Assembly: GCA_965116965.1 (NCBI GenBank)
Contig: OZ220743.1
Location: 930,001-994,000 of the forward strand
Direction of reading: 5' to 3'
Length of the DNA stretch: 64,000 nucleotides
DNA from: Aldehydirespirator sp965116965
GTDB lineage: Bacteria > Actinomycetota > Acidimicrobiia > Acidimicrobiales > Aldehydirespiratoraceae
Notes under the pieces: generated by a model
What the model saw: the letters and a program-made list of their open reading frames with translations, nothing else
Database searches by the model: none
Told to the model about the DNA's origin: nothing
Shown here: positions 55,790 through 63,809 of the stretch, piece by piece
Layout of the letters: every line of letters begins with the position of its first letter
How positions within the stretch are numbered: the first letter of the stretch is position 1
Translations under genes and position numbers: made by a program

Positions 55790-55974
55790 CCCTTTGCCGC
55801 CATTACACCAACTTCATCTGCCCGCACTGCAAGAGCCGCTTGTATTGCCTGCGTCCGCCTTGGCCGAATAGCGCGCCGGTGAAGCTGGTCGATGGAGCCG
55901 ACCTGCGTTGCAGTGGACGCCGACGCACATGGGCGCAACCCGAGCCCGCCGCTGGGGAGGGCGCGGCGCCGTGA
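55786..55974 (+). CDS. Junction ORF between nuoC and nuoD (62 aa, zinc-ribbon-like)
   Basis: It starts GTG overlapping the nuoC stop and ends TGA overlapping the nuoD GTG (GTGA at both ends). The peptide has ICPHCKSRLYC and, later, LRCSG, a partial zinc-ribbon pattern (two CxxC-like halves, the second incomplete), then a Gly/Ala/Arg tail. It is longer and less repeat-like than the other junction ORFs, so a real small subunit cannot be excluded. Confidence 0.45.
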   Translation: MTLCRHYTNFICPHCKSRLYCLRPPWPNSAPVKLVDGADLRCSGRRRTWAQPEPAAGEGAAP

Positions 55975-57140
55975 CCGTCACCGAGCGCCGGCAGCTCAGC
56001 TACATCGCCGCGCAGGCCGCCGACGCCCGCGTCAACCTGGAGATCGAGACCGAGGGCATGACCCTCAACATCGGCCCCCAGCATCCGGCCACCCACGGAA
56101 CGCTGCGCATCGTGGCCAAGCTCGACGGCGAGCAGGTCGTGGCGGCCGACCCGGTGATGGGCTACATGCACCGGGGCTACGAGAAGCTGGCCGAGGTCCG
56201 CACCTACCCGCAGGTCACCACGTTGATCAACCGCATCGACTGGCTGGGCAGCTTCGCCAACGAGGTGCCGTTCATCCTTGCGGCCGAGCGGCTCATGGAA
56301 GTGGAGGCCCCGCCCCGGGCCCAGTGGATCCGCACCATCCTCTTCGAGCTGAGCCGCATCGCCAACATCACCCTGTTCCTGGGCGACATGGCGGTGCAGG
56401 TGGGGGCCATCACCCCGGTGTTCTTCGCCTTCCGCGACCGCGAGCACGTCCTCAACCAGATCGAGGCGGCCACCGGCGGGCGCTTCCATCCCAACTTCGA
56501 CCGCATCGGCGGCCTCAAGGACGACCTCCCGGCCGGCTGGATCGCCGAGACCCGCCAGGCCATGCGCAAGATCCGCGCCTTCTGCGACGAGATCGAGGAG
56601 CTGGTCGAGGGCAACGAGATCTTCCAGGCCCGCACCCGCGGCATCGGCGTGATCCCACCCGACGTCGGCCTGTCCTACGGCCTTACCGGGGCCAACATCA
56701 GGGCTTCCGGGGTGGATTGGGACGTGCGCCGGGACAGCCCGTGCGGGCTGGTCCACGATCAGGTCGACTGGAAGGTGTGGACCCACCCCGACGGCGACTC
56801 GTTCGCCCGGTTCTGGGTGCGCTTGCAGGAGACCCGGGAGGCCACCAGGATCGTCGACCAGCTGCTTGACGGGATCCCGTCGGGGCCGATCATGGCCAAG
56901 GTGCCGGTCATCATCAAGGTGCCCGCCGGCGAGGCCTACGTCGAGACCGAGAACCCTCTGGGCGTTATGGGCTACTACGTCGTGTCCAAGGGGGACCTGA
57001 ACCCGTTCCGGGTGAAGATCCGCTCGGCGTCGTTCTCCAACGTGTCGATCACACCGTGGCTGCTCAGGGGCGTGTACGTGCCCGACATCATCACCATCCT
57101 GGGAAGCCTCTACTTCATCCTCGGAGACATCGACCGATGA
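55971..57140 (+). CDS. nuoD: NADH-quinone oxidoreductase subunit D (second complex I)
   Basis: 389 aa from GTG 55971. Motifs NIGPQHPATHGTLRIV, GYMHRGYEKLAE, FELSRIANI and IKVPAGEAYVETENPLGVMGYY match NuoD; the C-terminus is GSLYFILGDIDR. It is shorter than the first copy and has no low-complexity N-terminus. It forms the quinone cavity with the second NuoB. Confidence 0.95.
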   Translation: MTVTERRQLSYIAAQAADARVNLEIETEGMTLNIGPQHPATHGTLRIVAKLDGEQVVAADPVMGYMHRGYEKLAEVRTYPQVTTLINRIDWLGSFANEVPFILAAERLMEVEAPPRAQWIRTILFELSRIANITLFLGDMAVQVGAITPVFFAFRDREHVLNQIEAATGGRFHPNFDRIGGLKDDLPAGWIAETRQAMRKIRAFCDEIEELVEGNEIFQARTRGIGVIPPDVGLSYGLTGANIRASGVDWDVRRDSPCGLVHDQVDWKVWTHPDGDSFARFWVRLQETREATRIVDQLLDGIPSGPIMAKVPVIIKVPAGEAYVETENPLGVMGYYVVSKGDLNPFRVKIRSASFSNVSITPWLLRGVYVPDIITILGSLYFILGDIDR

Positions 57141-57283
57141 TCGTGCGGCGCGTCGGGCTGGGGCTGGCCGCGGGAGTCGACCGATGATCGTGCGGCGCGT
57201 CGGGCTGGGGCTGGCCGCGGGAGTCGACCGATGATCGTGCGGCGCGTCGGGCTGGGGCTGGCCGCGGGAGTCGACCGATGATC
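57130..57283 (+). repeat. Three 47-bp tandem repeats encoding three chained 16-aa mini-ORFs
   Basis: Units at 57130, 57177 and 57224 are identical (TCGACCGATGATCGTGCGGC and a G-rich rest), followed by a partial TCGACCGATGATC at nuoH. Each unit holds ATGATC..., read as a 16-residue peptide MIVRRVGLGLAAGVDR and stop. The stop TGA overlaps the next unit's ATG (57137, 57184, 57231), and the last overlaps the nuoH ATG (57278). A 47-bp unit is exactly what keeps this ATGA chain in phase. Confidence 0.9.
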
Positions 57284-58309
57284 CCGGTGCTCGCGGAGCT
57301 CTCGTACTGGCAGGCCACCTCGATCCGGGTGGCGGCCGGCCTGGTGGCCGTGCTGCTGGTGGCGGGCACGCTGGTGTATGCCCACCTGTTCAAGATGGTG
57401 AGCTTCATGCAGAGCCGGCTGGGACCCATGGAGGCCGGCCCCTACGGTTCGCTCCAGCTTCTGGCCGAGATCGGCAAGTTCCTCCAGAAGGAGGACATCG
57501 TTCCGGCCCGGGCCGATCGCTTCGTGTTCAAGGCCGCCCCGTTCGTCGTGCTCACCTCCACCTTCCTGCTGCTCGTGGTCCTTCCGGGCGGCCCCGACGC
57601 ATGGTTCATCTCCAACGACCTCGGGATCTACCTGGCCATGGCCGTCAGCTCGGTGTCGGTGATCGGCATCCTCATGGCCGGCTGGGGCTCGGCCTCCAAG
57701 TACTCGCTGCTCGGCGGGCTCAGAGCCACCGGCCAGCTCATCGCCTACGAACTGCCCCTGCTGCTGGCCGTGGTCGGGGTGGTCATCCAGGCCGAGACCA
57801 TGAACCTGCAGGAGATCGTGCTGGCCCAGGCCAACGGCGAGATCTTCGGCTGGGGCGCGATCGGCAACCCGTTCATCCTCACGCAGTTCGCCGGCTTCAT
57901 CATCTTCATGATCGCCATGCAGGCCGAGTTGACCCAGACCCCCTTCGACATGCCGGTGGCCGAGTCGGAGCTCGTGACCGGATACATGACCGAGTACTCG
58001 GGGCTGCGGTTCCTGCTGTTCTTCATCGGCGAGTTCGCCACCGCTGGCGTGTTCTCGGCCATCGCCGCGGTGCTGTTCCTGGGCGGCTGGTACGTGCCGG
58101 GCCTCGATCCGGCCGACAACCTCTTCAACGTGCTCGGACCGCTGGTTCTGTTCGGCAAGGTGGTGGTCCTGACGTTCCTGGTCTTCTGGATCCGGTTCAC
58201 CTTCCCCCGCTTCCGCGAGGACCAGCTCCAGCGCCTGGCCTGGAAGTTCCTGGTACCGCTGGCCCTGGCCAACATCGTGGTCACCGGCGTCCTCAAGGTG
58301 GTGGTGTGA
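57278..58309 (+). CDS. nuoH: NADH-quinone oxidoreductase subunit H (second complex I)
   Basis: 343 aa from ATG 57278. Eight helices; motifs MQSRLGPMEAGPYGSLQLLAEIGKFLQKED, AELTQTPFDMPVAESELVTGYMTEYSG and FTFPRFREDQLQ. Standard family length without the tail of the first copy. Its start ATGATC is the one multiplied in the upstream tandem repeats. Confidence 0.96.
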   Translation: MIPVLAELSYWQATSIRVAAGLVAVLLVAGTLVYAHLFKMVSFMQSRLGPMEAGPYGSLQLLAEIGKFLQKEDIVPARADRFVFKAAPFVVLTSTFLLLVVLPGGPDAWFISNDLGIYLAMAVSSVSVIGILMAGWGSASKYSLLGGLRATGQLIAYELPLLLAVVGVVIQAETMNLQEIVLAQANGEIFGWGAIGNPFILTQFAGFIIFMIAMQAELTQTPFDMPVAESELVTGYMTEYSGLRFLLFFIGEFATAGVFSAIAAVLFLGGWYVPGLDPADNLFNVLGPLVLFGKVVVLTFLVFWIRFTFPRFREDQLQRLAWKFLVPLALANIVVTGVLKVVV

Positions 58310-58851
58310 TGAGTCTGGTACCCGGCCTGGTCAAGGGGCTGGTGGTGACCGGCTCGACCATCGTGCGCACGGTGTTCCCCAAGCGAGGAGTGCGCACGCT
58401 GGTGCCCGCTCCGACCAAGGGGGCGGCCACCGTGCAGTACCCCCACGTCAAGGAGGCGCCGCCCACCCGGGCCCGGGGCGTGATCGCCCTGCACGAGGGC
58501 AACTGCACCGCCTGCATGCTGTGCGCCCGCGAGTGCCCGGACTGGTGCATCTACATCGAGGGCCACAAGGAGAAGGCGCCCCCACGCCGTGCCGGCGGCA
58601 AGCCCCGCCAGGTCAACATCCTCGACCGCTTCGACATCGACTACGCGCTGTGCATGTTCTGCGGCGTCTGCGTCGACGTGTGCCCCTTCGAGGCGCTGTT
58701 CTGGAGCCCCGAGTACGAGTTCTCCGAACCCCGCATCGCTGATCTGCTCCACGACATGTCGCGCCTGTCGGAGTGGATGGAGACCGTGCCCGAGTTCGAG
58801 GACTACGAGGCGGGGTCGGTGGCCAAGAAGGCGAAGGTGCCGCCGACATGA
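58309..58851 (+). CDS. nuoI: NADH-quinone oxidoreductase subunit I (second complex I)
   Basis: 180 aa, TGATG coupled to nuoH. [4Fe-4S] ligand sets CTACMLCARECP and CMFCGVCVDVCP. With no E, F or G subunit in this operon, this ferredoxin-like subunit and NuoB would form the electron entry path, as proposed for 11-subunit complexes that use ferredoxin. The C-terminus ends PPT, copied in the mini-ORF that follows. Confidence 0.95.
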   Translation: MSLVPGLVKGLVVTGSTIVRTVFPKRGVRTLVPAPTKGAATVQYPHVKEAPPTRARGVIALHEGNCTACMLCARECPDWCIYIEGHKEKAPPRRAGGKPRQVNILDRFDIDYALCMFCGVCVDVCPFEALFWSPEYEFSEPRIADLLHDMSRLSEWMETVPEFEDYEAGSVAKKAKVPPT

Positions 58852-58901
58852 GCACGGAGACCATCCACGCTTTGCGCATCACCGAGGCGCCGCCGACATG
58901 A
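58848..58901 (+). CDS. Junction mini-ORF between nuoI and nuoJ (17 aa)
   Basis: ATGA overlaps nuoI and nuoJ at its two ends. Its last codons CCGCCGACATGA repeat the end of nuoI 50 bp upstream. It appears to be a tandem duplication of the junction. Confidence 0.35.
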   Translation: MSTETIHALRITEAPPT

Positions 58902-59437
58902 CCTCGGCGGGCGTGCTGGCCGCGGCGGCCTCGGGCGGCGACCTCTTCGTCGCCCAGAACGTCTTCTTCGGCGTGATCGCGCTGGTGATGATCGTGTCCG
59001 CCATCCGGTGCGTGACCACCCGCAACGTCGTGCACGCCGCCCTGTGGCTGGTGCTGGTGCTGGCCGGCGCGGCGGCCCAGTTCATCCTGCTGGGCTCGGA
59101 GTTCGTGGCCGTCACCCAGGTGCTCGTCTACATCGGCGCCATCATCGTGCTGTTCCTGTTCGGGATCATGCTCACCAAGGCCTCGATGGGCGACGACGAC
59201 TCGGTGGCGGGCGAGAAGCGGCTCATGGCCGGCCTGGTGGCCGTGCTGCTGGCCGTGGTGATGGGCGTCGCCCTCGTCGACAGCTACTCCGACACCCGGG
59301 TGGTGATCGACGAGCCCCAGCGCTTCGGCGCGGTGTCCGACGCCATCTTCAGCCAGTACATAGTGGCCTTCGAGGCGGTGTCGGTGCTGCTGCTGGCCGC
59401 CCTGATCGGCGCCATCGTCGTGGCCCGCAAGGAGTAG
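58898..59437 (+). CDS. nuoJ: NADH-quinone oxidoreductase subunit J (second complex I)
   Basis: 179 aa from ATG 58898, five helices. Core RCVTTRNVVHAALWLVLVLAGAAAQFILLGSEFVAVTQVLVYIGAIIVLFLFGIML is recognisable. A short hydrophilic loop contains SMGDDDSVAGEKR. Ends in TAG, followed by a mini-ORF before nuoK. Confidence 0.94.
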   Translation: MTSAGVLAAAASGGDLFVAQNVFFGVIALVMIVSAIRCVTTRNVVHAALWLVLVLAGAAAQFILLGSEFVAVTQVLVYIGAIIVLFLFGIMLTKASMGDDDSVAGEKRLMAGLVAVLLAVVMGVALVDSYSDTRVVIDEPQRFGAVSDAIFSQYIVAFEAVSVLLLAALIGAIVVARKE

Positions 59438-59446
59438 GGGCCCGCC

Positions 59447-59548
59447 GTGATGCTCAACCCCTCCCGATCTGTTCGCGCTTTTCTGGCCCCACACCGGGTT
59501 TCTGCACACAGATCGGCGGGCACCGTCCCTGGAGGCGTCGCGCCGTGA
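59447..59548 (+). CDS. Junction mini-ORF between nuoJ and nuoK (33 aa)
   Basis: Starts GTG-ATG 10 bp after the nuoJ stop and ends TGA overlapping the nuoK GTG. GCCGTGATGCTCAACC at its start copies the nuoK start GCCGTGATCCTCAACC 98 bp downstream. Between them lies a palindrome (CCGATCTGT...ACAGATCGG, 59464-59516) whose core CTGT-CGCGCTTTT...CGGGTTT-TGCACACAG is shared with the nuoE-nuoF junction of the first operon. Confidence 0.4.
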   Translation: MMLNPSRSVRAFLAPHRVSAHRSAGTVPGGVAP

Positions 59549-59844
59549 TCCTCAACCAGTTCCTCCTTCTGGCCGCGATCCTGTTCTGCATCGGCGTGTA
59601 CGGCGTGCTGGCCCGCCGCAACGGGATCATGGTCCTGATGTCGGTCGAGATCATCCTCAACTCGGTGAACATCAACCTGGTGGCGTTCGGGGCCTTCCGC
59701 GACCACGTGGCCGGCGAGGTGTTCGCCCTGTTCGTGATCGCAGTGGCCGCGGCCGAGGTGGGCATCGGCCTGGCCATCGTCCTGCTCATCTACCGCAACC
59801 GACGAAGCATCGACCTCACCGAGGCCGATCTGCTCAAGGGCTAG
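59545..59844 (+). CDS. nuoK: NADH-quinone oxidoreductase subunit K (second complex I)
   Basis: 99 aa from GTG 59545. Three helices with the membrane Glu residues in MSVEIILNSVNINLVAFG and AAAEVGIGLAIVLL. The stop is TAG-AGGCCGAGGG, the boundary seen at R46 ends, though the rest of R46 is missing. nuoL starts 13 bp later. Confidence 0.95.
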   Translation: MILNQFLLLAAILFCIGVYGVLARRNGIMVLMSVEIILNSVNINLVAFGAFRDHVAGEVFALFVIAVAAAEVGIGLAIVLLIYRNRRSIDLTEADLLKG

Positions 59845-59857
59845 AGGCCGAGGGACC

Positions 59858-62029
59858 GTGAACATGCTCGCCGCCGCGCTCGCCGCCGCCGAGGAGACTG
59901 TCGCCCACGGGCCCAGCTCCGTAGACAGCGCCGGGTTCTTCCTCGACTATGCCTGGCTGGTGCCGCTGCTGCCCGCCCTGTCGTTCGCGGGCATCCTGCT
60001 GTTCGGCAAGCGCATGCGGCGCAAGGGCTCCGAACTCGGGGTCGCCGCGGTGGCGGGCTCGTTCGTACTGTCGGTGGGAGCGGTGATCACCTGGATCGGC
60101 CATCGCGACGAGGCCCACGAGGGCGTCGCGGCCGTGCATCGCACGGTGGGCTGGCTGCACTGGGGCGGCATCGAATACGACGCGGGCATCCTGCTCGACG
60201 GCCTGTCGGTGATGATGCTGTTCGTGGTGACCGCGGTGTCGCTGCTGGTGCACATCTACAGCACCGACTATGTGGCCGGCGACGCCCGCTACACCCACTT
60301 CTTCGCCTTCTTGAGCCTGTTCACCGCGGCGATGCTGTTCTTCGTCCTCAGCGACAACCTGCTGCAGATGATCGTCGGCTGGGAGCTGGTCGGCGTGTGC
60401 TCCTTCGTGCTGATCGGCCACTGGTGGGAGGACAAGGCCAACTCCGACGCCGCCCTCAAGGCGTTCTTCACCAACCGGGTCGGCGACGTCGGCCTGCTGG
60501 TGGGGGTGTCGATCCTGTTCTTCGCCGCGGGCCGCACCTTCGACACCCTCACCCTGTCCGAGCGCATCAACGCGGGGGAGGTGAGCCACACCGCGCTGGT
60601 GGTGGCGTCGCTGTGCCTGCTGGCCGCGGTGATGTCCAAGTCCGGCCAGTTCATACTGCACACCTGGCTGCCCGACGCCATGGCCGGGCCCACGCCGGTG
60701 TCAGCGCTCATCCACGCCGCCACCATGGTGGTGGCCGGGATCTTCATGGTGGCCCGCCTCTACCCGGTGTTCTGGGAGGGGATGTCGATCGCCGGCTCCA
60801 GCATCAACGTGCTGGCGCTGGTCGGCGCGGTCACGCTGCTGTTCGGGGGGCTGCTGGCCTTCACCCAGAACGACGTCAAGAAGGTGCTGGCCTACTCCAC
60901 CGTCAGCCAGCTCGGCTACATGGTGATGGCCCTCGGGGTGGGCGCCTGGACCGCGGCCATGTTCCACCTGTTCACCCACGCCTTCTTCAAGGCCTGCCTG
61001 TTCCTGGGGTCGGGCTCGGTGAGCCACGCGGTGCACAGCTTCGACATGAAGACCGACATGGGCGGGCTCCGCAAGGTCATGCCCCACACCTACCGCACGT
61101 TCCTGGTGGCCACGGTGGCCCTGATGGGCCTGCCCCCGCTGGCCGGCTTCTGGTCCAAGGACGAGATCCTGGCCGGCACCGGCGGCTGGGGCCTGTTCGG
61201 CGGCACCCACGGCAACGGCAACTACACCCTGATGCTGGTGATGGGCATGGTGGGTGCGGCGGTGACCGCGGCCTACATGACCCGCGTCGTGTACCTCACG
61301 TTCTTCGGCACCTACCGGGGCCACGGCCATCCCCACGAGTCGGGCCCGCGCATCCTGGTGCCGCTGTACGTGCTGGCCTTCTTCGCGGTGGTGGCCGGGC
61401 TGTTCAACATGCCCAAGGGCTTCCAGCTCTGGCCCGAGGCGTGGCAGGAGCGCTTCGGCCACTACGTCGAGCCGGTGGCGGCGTACTTCCCGGCCATCGG
61501 CCACGCCAAGCCGAGCTGGTCGCTGGCCGTCGTCTCGGTGCTGGTGGCCCTGATCGGCGCGGGCCTGGCCTGGCGCTACTACTTCAGGGGCGTGCAGCAG
61601 CGCTCGGAGGCTGCCGGGGAGCCGCTGACCGAGATCGACGACGGGCCGGTGTCGCGGGGCGGGCTGCCACGGGCAGTCCACACCGCGCTGGTCAACAAGT
61701 ACTACTTCGACCACCTCTACACCGACGTGATCGTCAAGGCGGTGAAGGGTCCGCTGGCCAAGGCTGCCTACTGGTCCAACCAGCGCGTCATCGACGGCGT
61801 CGTCAACGAGGCCGGCCGCCAGTCGGTGGCCGCGGGCCGGGCCGTGTACGACCACATCGACCAGACCCTCATCGACGGCGTCATCGTCGACGGCTCGGGC
61901 CGGGCCTCCGACGGCGCCGGCGAGAGCCTGCGGACCATGCAGACCGGCAAGGTCCAGCAGTACGCCGCCATCCTGTTCGCAGCCGCCACCGTGCTGGCCG
62001 GCGTCTTCATCCTGGTGCTGTCGCTATGA
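59858..62029 (+). CDS. nuoL: NADH-quinone oxidoreductase subunit L (second complex I)
   Basis: 723 aa from GTG 59858 (or ATG 59864), longer than the first copy. Motifs GWELVGVCSFVLIGHWW, ALKAFFTNRVGDVG, LPDAMAGPTPVSALIHAATMVVAG, NDVKKVLAYSTVSQLGYMVMA and HAFFKACLFLGSGSVSHA. The C-terminal part includes the long lateral helix and a final helix QYAAILFAAATVLAGVFILVLSL. This last segment is duplicated in the ORF that follows. Confidence 0.95.
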   Translation: MNMLAAALAAAEETVAHGPSSVDSAGFFLDYAWLVPLLPALSFAGILLFGKRMRRKGSELGVAAVAGSFVLSVGAVITWIGHRDEAHEGVAAVHRTVGWLHWGGIEYDAGILLDGLSVMMLFVVTAVSLLVHIYSTDYVAGDARYTHFFAFLSLFTAAMLFFVLSDNLLQMIVGWELVGVCSFVLIGHWWEDKANSDAALKAFFTNRVGDVGLLVGVSILFFAAGRTFDTLTLSERINAGEVSHTALVVASLCLLAAVMSKSGQFILHTWLPDAMAGPTPVSALIHAATMVVAGIFMVARLYPVFWEGMSIAGSSINVLALVGAVTLLFGGLLAFTQNDVKKVLAYSTVSQLGYMVMALGVGAWTAAMFHLFTHAFFKACLFLGSGSVSHAVHSFDMKTDMGGLRKVMPHTYRTFLVATVALMGLPPLAGFWSKDEILAGTGGWGLFGGTHGNGNYTLMLVMGMVGAAVTAAYMTRVVYLTFFGTYRGHGHPHESGPRILVPLYVLAFFAVVAGLFNMPKGFQLWPEAWQERFGHYVEPVAAYFPAIGHAKPSWSLAVVSVLVALIGAGLAWRYYFRGVQQRSEAAGEPLTEIDDGPVSRGGLPRAVHTALVNKYYFDHLYTDVIVKAVKGPLAKAAYWSNQRVIDGVVNEAGRQSVAAGRAVYDHIDQTLIDGVIVDGSGRASDGAGESLRTMQTGKVQQYAAILFAAATVLAGVFILVLSL

Positions 62030-62211
62030 CCGGCGTCTCGATAATCGCCATCCTCATGGCCGTGTTCATGGCGTTGGCCCCTCCATCAGCGAGTGCCGAA
62101 GCGATGCGGATCATGCGGACGGGCAAGGCCAAGTTCATCCTGTTTGCCGCCATCCTGTTCGGCGCTGGCACCTTCCTCGCCATCGTGTTCGCCTTCGTGT
62201 TGTCGCTATGA
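62026..62211 (+). CDS. 61-aa membrane ORF containing a duplicated NuoL tail
   Basis: ATGA overlap with nuoL. Residues ~26-61 (AMRIMRTGKAKFILFAAILFG...FAFVLSL) align with the NuoL C-terminus (SLRTMQTGKVQQYAAILFAAA...ILVLSL), ending in the same TCGCTATGACC. The first ~25 residues are hydrophobic. It is a diverged tandem copy of the nuoL 3' end that now stands as its own two-helix ORF. It could be expressed as a small membrane peptide. Confidence 0.5.
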   Translation: MTGVSIIAILMAVFMALAPPSASAEAMRIMRTGKAKFILFAAILFGAGTFLAIVFAFVLSL

Positions 62212-62246
62212 CCCCGTTCAACCTCCCCGAATCCAGGAGCCTCTAG
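62208..62246 (+). CDS. 12-codon mini-ORF before nuoM
   Basis: ATG 62208 overlaps the previous stop and opens MTPFNLPESRSL to TAG 62246, 9 bp before nuoM. ATGACC repeats the nuoM start. It includes the ribosome-binding site of nuoM (AGGAGCC/TAGGACC), so its meaning is uncertain. Confidence 0.25.
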   Translation: MTPFNLPESRSL

Positions 62247-62255
62247 GACCACACC

Positions 62256-63803
62256 ATGACCGACTTTCTCAATGATTGGGGCCTCACCCTCGTAACCTTC
62301 GTCCCGCTGGTCGGGGCGCTGGTGATGATGGCGGTCCCGGCCGCCGAGGAGAAGCTCCTCAAGCAGCTGGCCCTGCTGTCGTCGCTGGCGGCGATGGTGA
62401 TCGGCGGGCTGCTGATGATCGACTTCGACTACGGCGACGCCGGCGCCCTGCAGTACGTGGTGGACGCCCGCTGGATCGAGGTGATCAACAGCCGCTACAT
62501 CCTCGGCCTCGACGGGATCTCGCTGCCGCTGATGGCCCTGACGCTGGTGGTGGTGCCGCTGTGCGTCGTCTACTCGTGGGACCACATACCCGAGCCGGGC
62601 AACCCCAAGGCGTTCTTCGTCCTGATGCTCATCCTCGAGACGGGCATGGTGGGCACGTTCGTGGCCCAGGACCTGATCCTGTTCTTCGTGTTCTTCGAGG
62701 TCGTGCTGCTGCCCATGTTCTTCATGATCGCGGTGTGGGGCGGCGAGAACCGGCGCTACGCGTCGATCAAGTTCTTCCTGTTCACGCTGTTCGGCTCGGC
62801 GCTGATGCTGCTGTCGTTCCTGGCGCTGTTCTTCCTGTCGACCGATCCGGCCACCGGCGAGTCGCTGCGCACCTTCGACATGCGGGTCCTGTCCGACGTG
62901 GCCGGCGCGGGCATCCTGGGCGCGACCCAGATCTGGATCTTCGCGGGCATGTTCATCGGCTTCGGGGTGAAGGTGCCCATGTTCCCGTTCCACACCTGGC
63001 TGCCCGACGCCCACACCGAGGCGCCCACGGTGGGCTCGGTGATCCTGGCCGCCATCCTGTTGAAGCTCGGCACCTACGGGTTCGTGCGCATCGCGGTGCC
63101 CATGCTGCCCGAGGGCGCGGAGGCTTGGGCCCCGTGGATCGGCCTGCTGGCCGTGATCGGCATCATCTACGGCGCGCTGGGATGCCTGGCCCAGACCGAC
63201 ATGAAGCGCCTGATCGCGTTCTCGTCGGTGGCCCACATGGGCTTCGTGATGCTGGGGATCGCCACCCTCACCGACTTCGGGATCAACGCCGCCATCTTCG
63301 GGATGGTCGCCCACGGGATCATCACCGGGATGCTGTTCTTCCTGGCCGGCTCGGTGAAGGAGCGCTACCACACGCTGGAGATCCGCCGGCTGGGCGGGAT
63401 GCTGGTCCAGGCGCCCCGCATGGGGTGGATCCTGGGGTTCTGCTCGATGGCGTCGCTGGGCCTGCCCGGCCTGGCCGGCTTCTGGGGCGAGTTCCCGGCC
63501 ATCCTGTCGGCCTACTCGCCCGCGGAGGGCCTGCCGGTCGAGACGTTCCGGACCTACATGGTGGTGGCCGCGGTGGGAACCGTGCTGGCCGCGGGCTATC
63601 TGCTGTGGCTGCTGCAGCGCACCGCCATGGGCGCGCCGCCCGAGGAGTTCGCGGGCAGCGACGACATCGTCGACGTGACCCGCACCGAGTGGATCGCCTG
63701 GGCGCCGCTGCTGGTCGGGATCCTGCTGTTCGGCCTGGTGCCGGGACTGATCTTCGACGTGACCGACCCGGCCGTGGTCGGCCTGCTGGCGACCGGAGGC
63801 TGA
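62256..63803 (+). CDS. nuoM: NADH-quinone oxidoreductase subunit M (second complex I)
   Basis: 515 aa, with TAGGA at 62245-62249. Motifs FFEVVLLPMFFMIAVWGG, HTWLPDAHTEAPTVGSVILAAILLKLGTYGF, KRLIAFSSVAHMGF and SLGLPGLAGFWGE. The length is normal. A 56-codon ORF built on two palindromes separates it from nuoN. Confidence 0.95.
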   Translation: MTDFLNDWGLTLVTFVPLVGALVMMAVPAAEEKLLKQLALLSSLAAMVIGGLLMIDFDYGDAGALQYVVDARWIEVINSRYILGLDGISLPLMALTLVVVPLCVVYSWDHIPEPGNPKAFFVLMLILETGMVGTFVAQDLILFFVFFEVVLLPMFFMIAVWGGENRRYASIKFFLFTLFGSALMLLSFLALFFLSTDPATGESLRTFDMRVLSDVAGAGILGATQIWIFAGMFIGFGVKVPMFPFHTWLPDAHTEAPTVGSVILAAILLKLGTYGFVRIAVPMLPEGAEAWAPWIGLLAVIGIIYGALGCLAQTDMKRLIAFSSVAHMGFVMLGIATLTDFGINAAIFGMVAHGIITGMLFFLAGSVKERYHTLEIRRLGGMLVQAPRMGWILGFCSMASLGLPGLAGFWGEFPAILSAYSPAEGLPVETFRTYMVVAAVGTVLAAGYLLWLLQRTAMGAPPEEFAGSDDIVDVTRTEWIAWAPLLVGILLFGLVPGLIFDVTDPAVVGLLATGG

Positions 63804-63809
63804 CGCCCC

